This document shows, in pieces, positions 9,692 through 18,638 of a stretch of DNA of 64,000 nt. The notes below the pieces were generated by a model that saw only the letters and a list, made by a program, of their open reading frames with translations, was not told the DNA's origin and did not search any database. The DNA lies in contig NZ_QQBB01000009.1 in the NCBI RefSeq assembly GCF_003350535.1, positions 1-64,000 of the forward strand, read 5' to 3'. Every line of letters begins with the position of its first letter. Position 1 is the first letter of the stretch. This stretch comes from Microvirga subterranea. GTDB lineage: Bacteria; Pseudomonadota; Alphaproteobacteria; Rhizobiales; Beijerinckiaceae. The position numbers and the translations under genes are program-made.

Positions 9692-9916
9692 TCACGACTG
9701 ACGATTTCGGATCGAACGGACCCGCTCGACCGAGGCCTTCTCGTCCACCAGGAGCCTGTGAGGGGTGCGGCGCGGCAGTCCCTCGATCCTCCCCTTGAGC
9801 GGGCGTTCCGTGAATGCAGCCCGGCTCGCGGGGTCCGCCGACCCGACCAGAGCCGCCACGACGAGCACGGTACGCGCGGCGAATTCCGGGACGGGTATGA
9901 ACCTTCGCAGGAGCAT
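9692..9916 (-). CDS. Small basic hypothetical protein (74 aa)
   Basis: It is arginine-rich (MLLRRFIPVPEFAARTVL..., then GLPRRTPHRLLVDEKASV) with an early hydrophobic stretch (TVLVVAALVG). No family was recognised and no good ribosome binding site is visible before the ATG. It lies just upstream of the 73-residue frame on the same strand, with 15 bases between this stop and the next start, which fits a two-gene unit. It could also be a non-coding open frame in GC-rich DNA. Confidence 0.35.
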   Translation of the reverse strand: MLLRRFIPVPEFAARTVLVVAALVGSADPASRAAFTERPLKGRIEGLPRRTPHRLLVDEKASVERVRSIRNRQS

Positions 9917-10035
9917 CGAGTGTTCTCAGTCTGGTCCGATCGAGGGCATGAGAACCTGTCCGTGTAACGTGGAAACGGCACTCTGGTGATATTGCGTGTC
10001 ATTTCGCGACATTTCGTAACCGCGCCAGCAGACCT

Positions 10036-13000
10036 TCATGAGGGTGAATCGAGAACGGTCCGAAGAATTCGCGCGAGCTCGAGCGTGCTGTAGGGCTTCT
10101 TCAGCCAACCGGCATCCGTCGCCTGCCCTCGCTTCACGACATCCGGCTCCGCGTAGCCCGATGTGAAGAGCACCCGAAGGTCTGGGCGACCGCTCCGCGC
10201 CACCTCGGCCAGGTCGGCTCCAGTCATTCCGCCAGGCATCACCATATCGGTGAAGAGCAGGTCGACCTCAGGGCTGGCTTCTAGCAGGGCGAGCGCAGCA
10301 GGTCCGTTGGCCGCCTCCAGCACCCGATATCCCAGGTCCTGAAGTCTCACGACGGTCATCCGCCTCACCCGGGGCTCATCCTCCACGAGCATGATAGTTT
10401 CCCCGTGTCCACGAAATGCATCGACCGTAGCCTGAGGGACGGATGCGGGGGATTCTTCCTCCGCCACGGCAGCATTAGGCATATACATCCTGATGCTCGT
10501 CCCGTGGCCGGGCTCGCTGTAGATCGTCACGTGCCCGCCCGACTGCTTGACGAAACCATAGACCATGGAGAGACCGAGCCCGCTTCCAGCTCCGACCTCC
10601 TTGGTGGTGAAGAACGGCTCGAATGCGCGCTCCTGCACCTCCCTCGACATTCCGGCGCCGGTATCGGTCACCGCGATCAGCACGTAGCGCCCGGCCCTGA
10701 CTTCCGGATGCATCCGCGCATAGGTGGCGTCGACCTCCACATTCTCGGCCGTTACCATGAGATGGCCACCGCCCTGCATGGCGTCCCGCGCGTTGATTGC
10801 AAGGTTCAGAATGGCGTTCTGCAGCTGGCTCGGATCGATCTGCACCTTCCAAAGGTCGGTATCGGATCGTCCCTGGACCCGGATCGTCTCTCCGAGGGTG
10901 CGCCGGAGCAGCGGCGTCATCTCGCCGAGCAGATCGCCTACATCCGTCAGCTTCGGCTGAAGCGGCTGCCGTCTTCCGAACGCCAGCAGACGCTCGGTCA
11001 GCTGAGCCCCGTGTTCCGCCGTGTCGCATGCCTCCTTCAGAAGTTCCAGTTGGTGCTCGTCGGTCAGACGCATCGCGAGCATCTCGAGATTGCCGAGGAT
11101 GACGGTGAGCAGGTTGTTGAAATCGTGCGCGATGCCGCCGGTCAGCTGGCCGACCGCCTCCATCTTCTGCGCCTGCCGGAGCTCCTGCTCCAGCCGCTGT
11201 CTGGCCGTCATGTCGCGGATGAAGCCGGTAAAGAGATGCTGCCCGCCCAATTGGACCCTCCCGACGGCCAGCTCCATCGGGAAGACGCTGCCATCCTTGC
11301 GCTGGCCGCTGACCACGCGGCCGATGCCGATGATCCGTTTCTCGCCGGTCCGGAGATAACGCTCGAGATAGCCGTCATGCTCCTCGCGGTAGGGTGAAGG
11401 CATGAGCATGCTCACGTTGCGGCCGACGACCTCGCTCGCATCGTAGCCGAACAGGGCCGAGGCCGATCGGCTGAACGACTCGATCATTCCTTTTTCGCTG
11501 ATCGTGATCAGGGCTTCCGGAACCGTATCCAGAATCGAGTGGAGCCGCGCCTCGCGCTCGCTCAGGGCCGCTTCGGAGCGCTTGCGCGCCGTGATGTCGA
11601 CGGCGGCTGCGATCGCCCCTCTCACGGACCCGCCGGGATCCCTCAACGGCGAGGCATTATAGAGCAGGTCGACACGATGCCCGTCTTCGAAGCTGACGGT
11701 CCACTCTTCGTTGCGCACGTCGTCGCCGCGGATGGCGCGGCGGAGCGGCGCCTCTTCCTGGGGCACTTCCATCCCATTCTTGAAGATGCGGCGGCGGGGC
11801 CGCGGCTCGGTCTGCACGTCCGACATGCTGAAGACGAGAGGCACGTCGAGCAGTTCGGCAGCAAGACGGTTGGCCCGCACCTCCCGCAGGCTTGGATCAT
11901 GGGTGAACCATACGGCGATGGGTGCCGTCCGGATGAGCGCCTCCCACTCCGCCGTCCGCGTCTGCAGGGCGGCCTCTGCGGCCTTGCGATCCCTCAGATC
12001 GAACGCGAAGGCCGCAAAGGTGTCGCCTCCGTTGACGGAAGCCAACCGCACCAGAACGGGAATTCGCTCGCCCCGGCAGAGATATTCCTTCTCATACAGC
12101 GCCGAAACGCCCCGAGCCCGGGCATCGGCAATGGCCTGTTCGTCGGCGATCAGCCATTCGGGCGGCGTGATCTCGTCCCACCGCACCTGTCCGGAGTGGA
12201 GATCGTCCTTCGCTCGCCCGATCATGTCGAGATAGGCCTTGTTGGCCTCGATGATCCCTCCGGTGGCATCGGCTAGGACAGCCCCGATGGGAATAGCCTC
12301 GAGCACGGTCCTGAGCCGGACTTCGCTCGCCCTTCGTGCCTCTTCGGCTTCCTTGCGCGCACGCACGTCACGCAACAAAACCTGTACAGCCGCAGCGCCA
12401 TCCCAATGGATCGGCCCGGCGGTCGCTTCCACGGTGATCCGAGATCCATCGATTCTCCGATAACCCAGTTCCACAAGCGGAGCCGTGTGTCCCTGCAGGA
12501 TCTGGGCTACTCGGGTCCGGGCGAGGTCTTGATATTCGGGCAGGATGAAGTCGAACGGCGAACGGCCGAGGACCTGGCCGGGGTCGCTCGCTCCGAGGAG
12601 CCGCAGGGCGGCCGGGTTCGCGTAGGTGAATCGTCCGCCGGCATTGATCAGGATGCCGTCGGGACTGAGCTCGGCAAGAGTCCGGAACCGCTCTTCGACA
12701 GCGGTTTGTACTTCCTCGGCGTGTTTGCGTTCGCTGATGTCCTCTATTAGAGACAGGCGATAGGTCAGATCGGACTCCGAACTCGCCAGAGACGACGTCA
12801 CACGAACCCAAACAGCTGTTCTATCCTTCCGCAGATAGCGCTGCTCCACCCGAAAGCTCGGGAACTCGTTTGCGAAGAGCCGCGAGGCGAGCGCCTGCAC
12901 CTCGTATCGGTCATCGGGGTGCACCAGGTCCATGGCTCTGCGCCCGACAAGCTCATCCCTCCGGTAGCCGAGCATGATGCAGACGGCGGCGTTTACGTCC

Positions 13001-13197
13001 CGGATGTGGTTCTTGGTATCAACGAGCTCAATGCCGAGAATGGCCTGGTCGAACACAAGCCGGACCAGATCGGGCTCTGCCTGCTCACGGTTTGGCATCT
13101 CCGCTGGCTCGCTCCCCGTTCCGTCTCGTGCGGGCTCGGACCGATTGTTCTGGTCTCGCAGCATCTTGTTCGGCCTTTTGCCTCGCCTGAAATACAA
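10036..13197 (-). CDS. Five-PAS hybrid histidine kinase with FixL-like heme PAS and receiver domain
   Basis: This is a 1053-residue cytoplasmic sensor; no membrane segment is visible. Five PAS domains span about 45-160, 168-285, 292-410, 415-540 and 550-668. A HisKA domain follows with His691 in [14 protein letters not shown], then a HATPase domain ([18 protein letters not shown]) and a C-terminal receiver with Asp984 ([12 protein letters not shown]). The fifth PAS keeps the FixL heme-pocket pattern: EHDGYLERY with His607 at the place of the axial ligand (His200 of Bradyrhizobium FixL), Arg613 (Arg206) and IIGIGR with Arg627 (Arg220). An oxygen- or NO-sensing role is therefore likely but inferred. 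There is no DNA-binding domain, so output needs a phosphotransfer partner. A second possible start is the ATG at 13164; neither has a strong ribosome binding site. Confidence 0.88.
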   Translation of the reverse strand: MYFRRGKRPNKMLRDQNNRSEPARDGTGSEPAEMPNREQAEPDLVRLVFDQAILGIELVDTKNHIRDVNAAVCIMLGYRRDELVGRRAMDLVHPDDRYEVQALASRLFANEFPSFRVEQRYLRKDRTAVWVRVTSSLASSESDLTYRLSLIEDISERKHAEEVQTAVEERFRTLAELSPDGILINAGGRFTYANPAALRLLGASDPGQVLGRSPFDFILPEYQDLARTRVAQILQGHTAPLVELGYRRIDGSRITVEATAGPIHWDGAAAVQVLLRDVRARKEAEEARRASEVRLRTVLEAIPIGAVLADATGGIIEANKAYLDMIGRAKDDLHSGQVRWDEITPPEWLIADEQAIADARARGVSALYEKEYLCRGERIPVLVRLASVNGGDTFAAFAFDLRDRKAAEAALQTRTAEWEALIRTAPIAVWFTHDPSLREVRANRLAAELLDVPLVFSMSDVQTEPRPRRRIFKNGMEVPQEEAPLRRAIRGDDVRNEEWTVSFEDGHRVDLLYNASPLRDPGGSVRGAIAAAVDITARKRSEAALSEREARLHSILDTVPEALITISEKGMIESFSRSASALFGYDASEVVGRNVSMLMPSPYREEHDGYLERYLRTGEKRIIGIGRVVSGQRKDGSVFPMELAVGRVQLGGQHLFTGFIRDMTARQRLEQELRQAQKMEAVGQLTGGIAHDFNNLLTVILGNLEMLAMRLTDEHQLELLKEACDTAEHGAQLTERLLAFGRRQPLQPKLTDVGDLLGEMTPLLRRTLGETIRVQGRSDTDLWKVQIDPSQLQNAILNLAINARDAMQGGGHLMVTAENVEVDATYARMHPEVRAGRYVLIAVTDTGAGMSREVQERAFEPFFTTKEVGAGSGLGLSMVYGFVKQSGGHVTIYSEPGHGTSIRMYMPNAAVAEEESPASVPQATVDAFRGHGETIMLVEDEPRVRRMTVVRLQDLGYRVLEAANGPAALALLEASPEVDLLFTDMVMPGGMTGADLAEVARSGRPDLRVLFTSGYAEPDVVKRGQATDAGWLKKPYSTLELARILRTVLDSPS

Positions 13198-13245
13198 ACG
13201 GAGACGGCGTCCTTCCTCAAGGCTGAAGGCCGGAAGCCGGAGAGC

Positions 13246-13545
13246 TCACAGAACGCTCCGCCGTTCACAACGGGTCCCTTGCCCGGAGTTCCCCTTGAGG
13301 GGACTGACGGCCTGGAACAGATGGAATCCCTTCAGCCGAAGGCCGAGTGAGGCTGCGGCGTGGTCGAAGCCAGGTGCGGCAAGCTCGTCCGGCGCCATGG
13401 TGCCGGCATATTCCCAACTTCCCGCCTCCACGAAGCCGGGCACCGGCCGATCCTCCGGCGCGGCGCAGCAGAGGTCGGGCGTCGGCTTGCGGCGAAACAG
13501 GTTGTATCGGAGTCCTATGTCCTTCCTGGTGGTCACGCTCGTCAT
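13246..13545 (-). CDS. Conserved-looking hypothetical protein (99 aa)
   Basis: The start MTSVTTRKDIGLRYNLFRRK is chosen because GAGG lies nine bases upstream; the frame itself stays open back to 13644. The sequence contains EDRPVPGFVEAG, a Trp-Glu-Tyr turn and GLRLKGFHLFQ, which recall small soluble proteins common in Methylobacteriaceae, though I cannot name a family. It lies between the hybrid kinase and the FixK-like gene, on the same strand as both. Its function is unknown. Confidence 0.5.
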   Translation of the reverse strand: MTSVTTRKDIGLRYNLFRRKPTPDLCCAAPEDRPVPGFVEAGSWEYAGTMAPDELAAPGFDHAAASLGLRLKGFHLFQAVSPLKGNSGQGTRCERRSVL

Positions 13546-13631
13546 TGGCTGTTGCCTCATCTCAAACGGTTCCTGCCTGCAGCGAAACTCTGTAGCGTGG
13601 AATGGCTTCCGATGATTGGTCGAGCATGCCG

Positions 13632-14390
13632 TCAGTTCGCCCATGCGGGTGGGCGTTGCGTCATACCGGCCAGGTCGGATGATGTACCGTCCTCCAACTC
13701 GCCCGCGAGGTGGAGCAAGGCGCTGATATCCTTGAGGATGATCCGATGCCGTCCATCAGGTGCGATCATTCCCTCGCGCTTGAACTTGGAGATGACGCGG
13801 CAAACCGTCTCGATCGTGAGGCCAAGGTAGTCGGCGATGTCGAGGCGCGTCATCGGCAGTTCGACCGCCACGGGACGCCTGCGGTCGGAGCCGGTCCGAC
13901 AGGCGAACGAGATCAGAAAATTCGCGACCCGTTCCTCAGCTCCCAGCTGTCCCAGAACGATGATGTGACGTTGGGCGGCCGCCATCTCTTCGAAGATCCT
14001 GGCCATGAGGACAGGCTGCAGCAGATCTGCCCCGTCTGTCGCCGCCCAGATGCGGTTGCGGCCGATGCGGCGGAGGCGAACGGCCGTCACCGTCTCGGCG
14101 GTGTAGCCATAGGTGTTCTGGCAGGCCATCCCGAGAGTTTCGCCGCCGAAGCGGAAGCCGATGATGGCGCGGCGGCCATCGGCCAGAATCCGGTAGAGCC
14201 GCAGGCAGCCTTCAACGATCTGGAACAGATGAGACGCGGTATCGCCCTCCCAGAATACGGCCTCGCCGACGGCAAGCTTCTCGACCGGCTGCGATGCGAG
14301 CATGCAATCCAGATCGGCCGCGTCCGAAGGCCGTCCCGAAAGTTGATAGGCTACACCGGCGGCCTGCGGGAGAAGGTGGGATGCGTACAT
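13632..14390 (-). CDS. FixK-like Crp/Fnr-family transcription regulator
   Basis: This 252-residue protein has an N-terminal cyclic-nucleotide-fold domain (about 30-150) and a C-terminal Crp-type winged helix (about 170-235; MTRLDIADYLGLTIET...). The cysteines (29, 62 and others) are not arranged as in Fnr, so it should not carry an Fe-S cluster; this is the FixK pattern. The DNA-reading helix is E194-T-V-C197-R where FixK and Fnr usually have E-x-x-S-R. In rhizobia FixK lies below FixL and FixJ in oxygen control; the heme-PAS kinase next door fits that theme, but a direct link is inference. The ATG at 14390 has a GGGG about eight bases upstream. Confidence 0.88.
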   Translation of the reverse strand: MYASHLLPQAAGVAYQLSGRPSDAADLDCMLASQPVEKLAVGEAVFWEGDTASHLFQIVEGCLRLYRILADGRRAIIGFRFGGETLGMACQNTYGYTAETVTAVRLRRIGRNRIWAATDGADLLQPVLMARIFEEMAAAQRHIIVLGQLGAEERVANFLISFACRTGSDRRRPVAVELPMTRLDIADYLGLTIETVCRVISKFKREGMIAPDGRHRIILKDISALLHLAGELEDGTSSDLAGMTQRPPAWAN

Positions 14391-14507
14391 GGAGGACCCC
14401 GGTCAGTTTCGCTTCGACGCTCCGAATAGAGCAGTCCAGTGTCACGGCCGTGCCTCAGCTTTGCACGATTATGTGTCGGTTTGTAACAGAATGTAACAGG
14501 GAGCAAT

Positions 14508-14551
14508 CCGCCCCGGGTCCGCGCCTTGCCTGGAGCGGGAAGCCGGGGCGG
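14508..14551 (-). terminator. Stem-loop after the monooxygenase operon
   Basis: CCGCCCCGG (14508-14516) and CCGGGGCGG (14543-14551) form a perfect 9-bp stem with a 26-base loop, 13 bases past the last stop codon of the operon. There is no T-run, so it is a weak or Rho-assisted terminator at best. Confidence 0.35.
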
Positions 14552-14563
14552 GTTGGAAAAGCC

Positions 14564-15178
14564 TCAGGAGTTCGTGCGCGCTGGCGGCGTCGGTTCTCCG
14601 AGGGACAGCATGAGGCGGTTGGCCCAGTTGAAGAAGGCTGCGCCGTTGATCACGTCGACGATCTCCAGTTCGTCGAGGCCCGCGGCACGAAGCTCCTGGA
14701 TATGAGCCTCTCCGAATGCTGGCGGCGTTGCAGTGAGCGCAGCCGATGCGTTGACGATCGCGTTCCATCGATCATCAATATCGGCCTCGACGCCTTCGTC
14801 CAGGAGGCGCTGCACGTCTTCCTTCCGTTTGGAGTACTGGCTGGCGAAGCGCGCGTGGACGGACGCACAGAAAATGCACCCGTTCGAGCGTGACGTTGCC
14901 GCGGCCGCCAGTTCCCGTTCAGCCCGTGGCAGGCCGTTGCTCGTGTTGTAGAAGATGTCCTTGTCGGTTTTGGTTCGTGCCTGGAGGATGTCCGGATCGC
15001 GCGCCAGCAGGAGGAAATATGGCGACTTCGCCCGTGACGCGTCGACGAGACCGGCCCAGTGCCGCTCGGTGAGCTGATCGGCTGGAAACGGCTCCAGCCA
15101 CGGGAGCCAGCCGAGCTCCTCCTGGGTGAAGGCAACCGGCTCACGGTTATCCGGATGTGCAAGCGTCGTCTGGCTCAT
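14564..15178 (-). CDS. AhpD-like alkylhydroperoxidase domain protein
   Basis: This 204-residue member of the carboxymuconolactone decarboxylase/AhpD fold has the redox motif Cys101-I-F-Cys104 followed by His108 (GCIFCASVH), as in peroxidases of the AhpD type. From memory it resembles the 'alkylhydroperoxidase domain protein, Avi_7169 family'. It is the last gene of a seven-gene operon and follows its fold relative after 15 bases; AGGAGAG lies nine bases before the start. A likely job is to remove peroxides made by the flavin monooxygenase of the same operon, or to act on its product. That role is inferred. Confidence 0.85.
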   Translation of the reverse strand: MSQTTLAHPDNREPVAFTQEELGWLPWLEPFPADQLTERHWAGLVDASRAKSPYFLLLARDPDILQARTKTDKDIFYNTSNGLPRAERELAAAATSRSNGCIFCASVHARFASQYSKRKEDVQRLLDEGVEADIDDRWNAIVNASAALTATPPAFGEAHIQELRAAGLDELEIVDVINGAAFFNWANRLMLSLGEPTPPARTNS

Positions 15179-15193
15179 CTGGTTCTCTCCTTC

Positions 15194-15853
15194 TCAAACA
15201 TGGCCCGAGGCCAGGACGCCTGTGAACACCGTCTCAAGTGCGCTCGCGCGATGGCTCGATGTCGCTGCAAGGGCTCGAAGCCCGGCTACGACCCGGATCT
15301 GGAAGGCCAGGAAGGACACAAGCTGCGACAGCGTGACGATGTCCGTCGCCGACCACCCGGCATCCAGAAGCTTCTGCAGGGCTGCAGGGCTGGCGTCCCG
15401 CGGATGGAACACCAGGAGGTGGGCATGCTCGAATGCCGCCGACAATCTGCGGCCGAGGACCGCTTCGCTTGCAGGCGAGACACGATAGTCCGGCCCGTCG
15501 ACATCCTCCACCGTCAGCGGTCCCTCCGGGTACCGGCCATATGGCCCCTCGGTGGCCGCGCGCGAAACTTCAGACGGGATCACCTGCGCAATGCCCGCAT
15601 CGTCGTGGTCCCGCAGGCGGGCGGCATAGAACTCCGAAACGGCCGGCTGGCGGTGAAGACCGGCCACGAAGGCGGCGACTGCGTACCGCTCCAGGGCCGT
15701 GACGTCGCCCGGGACCTCCGGCTCGAAGAGAGCCAAGTAGCTCTTCTGGGCGTTCTCGCGGGCCTGCGCCCGCCGGTCACGGATCGCGGAGAGGAACGAG
15801 CCGGGCTCGATGCCGGCAAGGAAATCGATGACGTCTGCTGGTGCTGCGCTCAT
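15194..15853 (-). CDS. CMD-fold protein without the CxxC motif
   Basis: This roughly 219-residue relative of the AhpD/carboxymuconolactone decarboxylase fold resembles, from memory, the 'CMD domain protein, Avi_7170 family'. The core helix reads FEHAHLLVFHPRDAS, where a peroxidase would carry CxxC, so redox activity by that mechanism is unlikely. The start MSAAPADVIDFLAG (15853) fits the family's usual N-terminus. A GTG at 15901 overlaps the upstream stop as GTGA and is a real alternative that adds 16 residues. It always seems to travel with the AhpD-like partner and the monooxygenase, which suggests a joint complex or sequential steps. Confidence 0.8.
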   Translation of the reverse strand: MSAAPADVIDFLAGIEPGSFLSAIRDRRAQARENAQKSYLALFEPEVPGDVTALERYAVAAFVAGLHRQPAVSEFYAARLRDHDDAGIAQVIPSEVSRAATEGPYGRYPEGPLTVEDVDGPDYRVSPASEAVLGRRLSAAFEHAHLLVFHPRDASPAALQKLLDAGWSATDIVTLSQLVSFLAFQIRVVAGLRALAATSSHRASALETVFTGVLASGHV

Positions 15854-15897
15854 GACGTGCTCACTTTGTCGATTGATGTGGTCGAAACGCGTGGCGC

Positions 15898-16944
15898 TCA
15901 CCGCACGAGGGCGATGCGCTTCTCCGCACGCGGATCCGGTCTGCGCAAGCCGAGCGCGGGCGCCACCTCGGTGGCGAGCAGCTCGATCGACCGCAGGATG
16001 TAGGAATGCGGCGGGTCGACCGAATGGACCTGGAAGACGAGATCGGTCGCCCTTTCGAGGCTCGTGTCCGCCTGAAGGGATCTAATCACGTCGTCCGGCG
16101 TGCCCACATGGGTGTCCAGCGCCGCGATGATCTCCGGCAGGCTATTGCCTGGAACGATATGGCCTTTGGCGATGAAGCCCTCAATGACCCTCCTCAGGCC
16201 CTTCTCGGCAAGCTGCAGCGCCTCGTCCCGGCTGTCGGCGACGAAAACGGAGCGCGACGCGACGATCCTCGCCTCCCGCCCCTCAGGGAGGGCATCGAGA
16301 TAGGCATCGATGATGGGATGTTGGATCTCCGCGAGCGTCGCCCGCGGGTTCTCCTTCGGGCGTGGTTGAGTGCGCGACAGCATGAGGCCATCGCCGGCCT
16401 TGCCGGCCCGGATGCCGCCCCAGGTCGAGAAGGTCGCCTGCCAAACCCGGTCGTTCAGATGCGGCGCTGTCGGGTAGAGGGTGTCGCCACCCTCCAGCGC
16501 CCGACCGGCCCAGGCATCCCGGACGACAGCAAGGTGTCGATCGAAGATCTCCGACCGGTTGGCGCTGTCGAAGCCGAAGGCGGTGAAGGATGAGGGCGTC
16601 CCGCCCGTCCCGACCCCGACCTCGAGACGTCCGCCCGACAGGAGGTCAAGAACCGCGGCGTCCTCCGCCACACGGACGGGATTTTCCAGCGGTAGCGTGA
16701 TGATGCCCGTGCCGAGGCGGATCCGGGAGGTGCGCGCCGCCACCTGCGCCAGGAAGACGAGGGGCGCCGGAAGCCCGCCCTCCGCCTCATGGAAATGGTG
16801 CTGCGCCACCCAAGCCGAGTCGAAGCCGTACGCCTCGGCATGAACGATCTGTTCGCTGGCGAGCCGGTAGCGCTCACTGGCGCTGGCCTCGTCCAGAAGG
16901 CGGGTGAAGAAGCCGAGCCGCTTCGGTTGAGAGGATGTGGTCAT
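15898..16944 (-). CDS. FMN-dependent luciferase-like monooxygenase
   Basis: This is a 348-residue bacterial-luciferase-fold (TIM-barrel) flavin monooxygenase. Visible family features are RLGFFTRLLDEA at the start, GFDSAWVAQHHFHEAEGG, RIRLGTGIITLPLENPVR and GRLEVGVGTGG. From memory it fits the 'putative FMN-dependent luciferase-like monooxygenase, KPN_01858 family'. Such enzymes use FMNH2 and O2 to cleave C-S or oxidise organic substrates; the FMNH2 could come from the FMN reductase at 23.2-23.7 kb. The ATG at 16944 overlaps the upstream stop (ATGA) with GGAG eight bases before it, so a longer in-frame start at 16977 is rejected. The substrate is probably what the operon's importer brings in. 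Confidence 0.88.
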   Translation of the reverse strand: MTTSSQPKRLGFFTRLLDEASASERYRLASEQIVHAEAYGFDSAWVAQHHFHEAEGGLPAPLVFLAQVAARTSRIRLGTGIITLPLENPVRVAEDAAVLDLLSGGRLEVGVGTGGTPSSFTAFGFDSANRSEIFDRHLAVVRDAWAGRALEGGDTLYPTAPHLNDRVWQATFSTWGGIRAGKAGDGLMLSRTQPRPKENPRATLAEIQHPIIDAYLDALPEGREARIVASRSVFVADSRDEALQLAEKGLRRVIEGFIAKGHIVPGNSLPEIIAALDTHVGTPDDVIRSLQADTSLERATDLVFQVHSVDPPHSYILRSIELLATEVAPALGLRRPDPRAEKRIALVR

Positions 16945-18638
16945 TGGGCTGCTCCGATGAAGTGTGTTGATGCGCATGCATGGGCGAGGCTCCGCTGCCC
17001 CGGAATGGCGCCGATGAGTTCGCGGGTGTAGGGGCTGCCGGGATGCAGGAACACGTCCTCGACGCTGCCGCTGTCCACCTGCCGGCCGCTGTGCAGGACG
17101 GACACGGTGTCCGAGATCTGCCGGACCACCGCGAGGTCGTGGGAGATGAACAGGTAGGTGAGCCCGAGCTCCTGCTGGAGCTCATCAAGGAGCTCGAGGA
17201 TCCGCGCCTGCACGGTCACGTCGAGGGCCGAGACCGCTTCGTCCAGCACCAGGACCTGCGGGCCGAGCACGAGGGCGCGCGCTATGGCGACCCGCTGCCG
17301 CTGCCCACCGGAGAGCGCTCTCGGCCTCCGGCCGATGACGGATTGCGGCAGGCCGACGCGCTCCAGGATCGCATGAACCTTCCGCACCCTCTCCTCCTTC
17401 GGCATCGGGTCGAAGTTCAGGAGCGGCTCCTCGACGATCTGGAAGATCGTCTGAAGCGGATCCAGTGATGCGAAGGGGTTCTGGTAGACGAGCTGGATCT
17501 TCCGGCGGAACTGACGCAGGCCGTCGCCGCGAAGGCTGGTCACGTCGATGCCATCGACGAGGATGCGTCCCGAGGTTGGCCTCTGGAAACCGACGACGCT
17601 GCGCGCGGTCGTCGTTTTGCCGGAGCCCGACTCGCCGACGATCGCATGTGTCGTGCCACGTGGGACATTGAACGAAACCCCATCCACCGCACGAAACGTA
17701 CCCCGGCCGCCGTCGAGGCGAAAATCCTGAACCAAGTTTTCGACCACGATCGCATGCTCGCCCGTACCGGGCCTGGGGCCGGCGGCCCGTCTCACATGCC
17801 GGGCCTTAGCCAAGGAGGGGGCATCGGCCAGGAGCTTGCGCGTGTACTCGCTTCGGGGGGACGCCAGAACCTCCGCCGTCGGCCCCTGCTCCTGAACACG
17901 TCCCCCCTTCAGGACGACGAGGTGGTTTGCGCGGTCCGCCGCCACGCCGAGGTCGTGCGTGACGAGCAGAACGGCGGTGCCGTATTCCTTGCGCAGTCCA
18001 TCGATGAGATCGAGGATGCGCTTTTGCACCGTGACGTCGAGGGCGCTGGTGGGCTCGTCGGCGATGATCAGCGATGGCCGCAGCGCGACCGCGATGGCGA
18101 TGAGCACGCGCTGTCGCATGCCCCCCGAAAGCTCGTGCGGATATTGGCGGGCGCGCAGCTCCGGCTCGGAGAGGCCGACGCGGGCCAGGAGATCGATGAC
18201 CTGTGCCTCGATCTGCCGCCTGGAACCCTGCCGGTGGATCTCGAGCACTTCGGCGACCTGCGCGCCGATGGTCTTCACGGGATTGAGGGAGCCGGTCGGA
18301 TCCTGCGGGATCAGGCTGATCTTGCTACCGCGGATGGAGTCGAGCCGCTTCTGGGACCATCTGCCGATATCGGTCCCGTTGAGCCGGATGGCGCCGGAAT
18401 CCACACGGCCGTTTTCTGCCAGGAGGCCGATCACCGCCTGTGCCGTCGTGGTCTTGCCGGAGCCGGATTCCCCAACCAGGGCCACCACTTCGCCGGGGCG
18501 GAGCTGGAGCGAGACGTTGTGCACGACGCGCTGGAACTCGTCGCCGCTTCGGTAGGAAACGGCGAGGTCGCGGATCTCGAGGACCGGCACGGCGCCGGTC
18601 CCGATACCCTTCAGGCTTGCGCCGACAACGGTGCTCAT
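16941..18638 (-). CDS. Fused two-domain ABC transporter ATPase (DppD-DppF type)
   Basis: This 565-residue fusion of two oligopeptide/nickel-type ATPases energises the import channel made by the next two genes. Both halves are intact: each has a Walker [12 protein letters not shown], the signatures are [12 protein letters not shown] and LSGGQRQRVAIA, and the Walker B motifs are LIIADEPTSALD and LVLDEAVSALD. The start MSTVVGASLKG at 18638 overlaps the permease stop (ATGA); an upstream extension to 18773 is only the open frame inside the permease gene. Overlaps on both sides show tight coupling in the operon. Confidence 0.92.
   Translation of the reverse strand: MSTVVGASLKGIGTGAVPVLEIRDLAVSYRSGDEFQRVVHNVSLQLRPGEVVALVGESGSGKTTTAQAVIGLLAENGRVDSGAIRLNGTDIGRWSQKRLDSIRGSKISLIPQDPTGSLNPVKTIGAQVAEVLEIHRQGSRRQIEAQVIDLLARVGLSEPELRARQYPHELSGGMRQRVLIAIAVALRPSLIIADEPTSALDVTVQKRILDLIDGLRKEYGTAVLLVTHDLGVAADRANHLVVLKGGRVQEQGPTAEVLASPRSEYTRKLLADAPSLAKARHVRRAAGPRPGTGEHAIVVENLVQDFRLDGGRGTFRAVDGVSFNVPRGTTHAIVGESGSGKTTTARSVVGFQRPTSGRILVDGIDVTSLRGDGLRQFRRKIQLVYQNPFASLDPLQTIFQIVEEPLLNFDPMPKEERVRKVHAILERVGLPQSVIGRRPRALSGGQRQRVAIARALVLGPQVLVLDEAVSALDVTVQARILELLDELQQELGLTYLFISHDLAVVRQISDTVSVLHSGRQVDSGSVEDVFLHPGSPYTRELIGAIPGQRSLAHACASTHFIGAAQ

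Noticed and set aside
14391..14507. A possible Fnr/FixK box in the gap upstream of the FixK-like gene
   Set aside because: The candidate around TTGTAACAGAATGTAACA lacks the TTGAT-N4-ATCAA symmetry, so I could not support an anaerobox.
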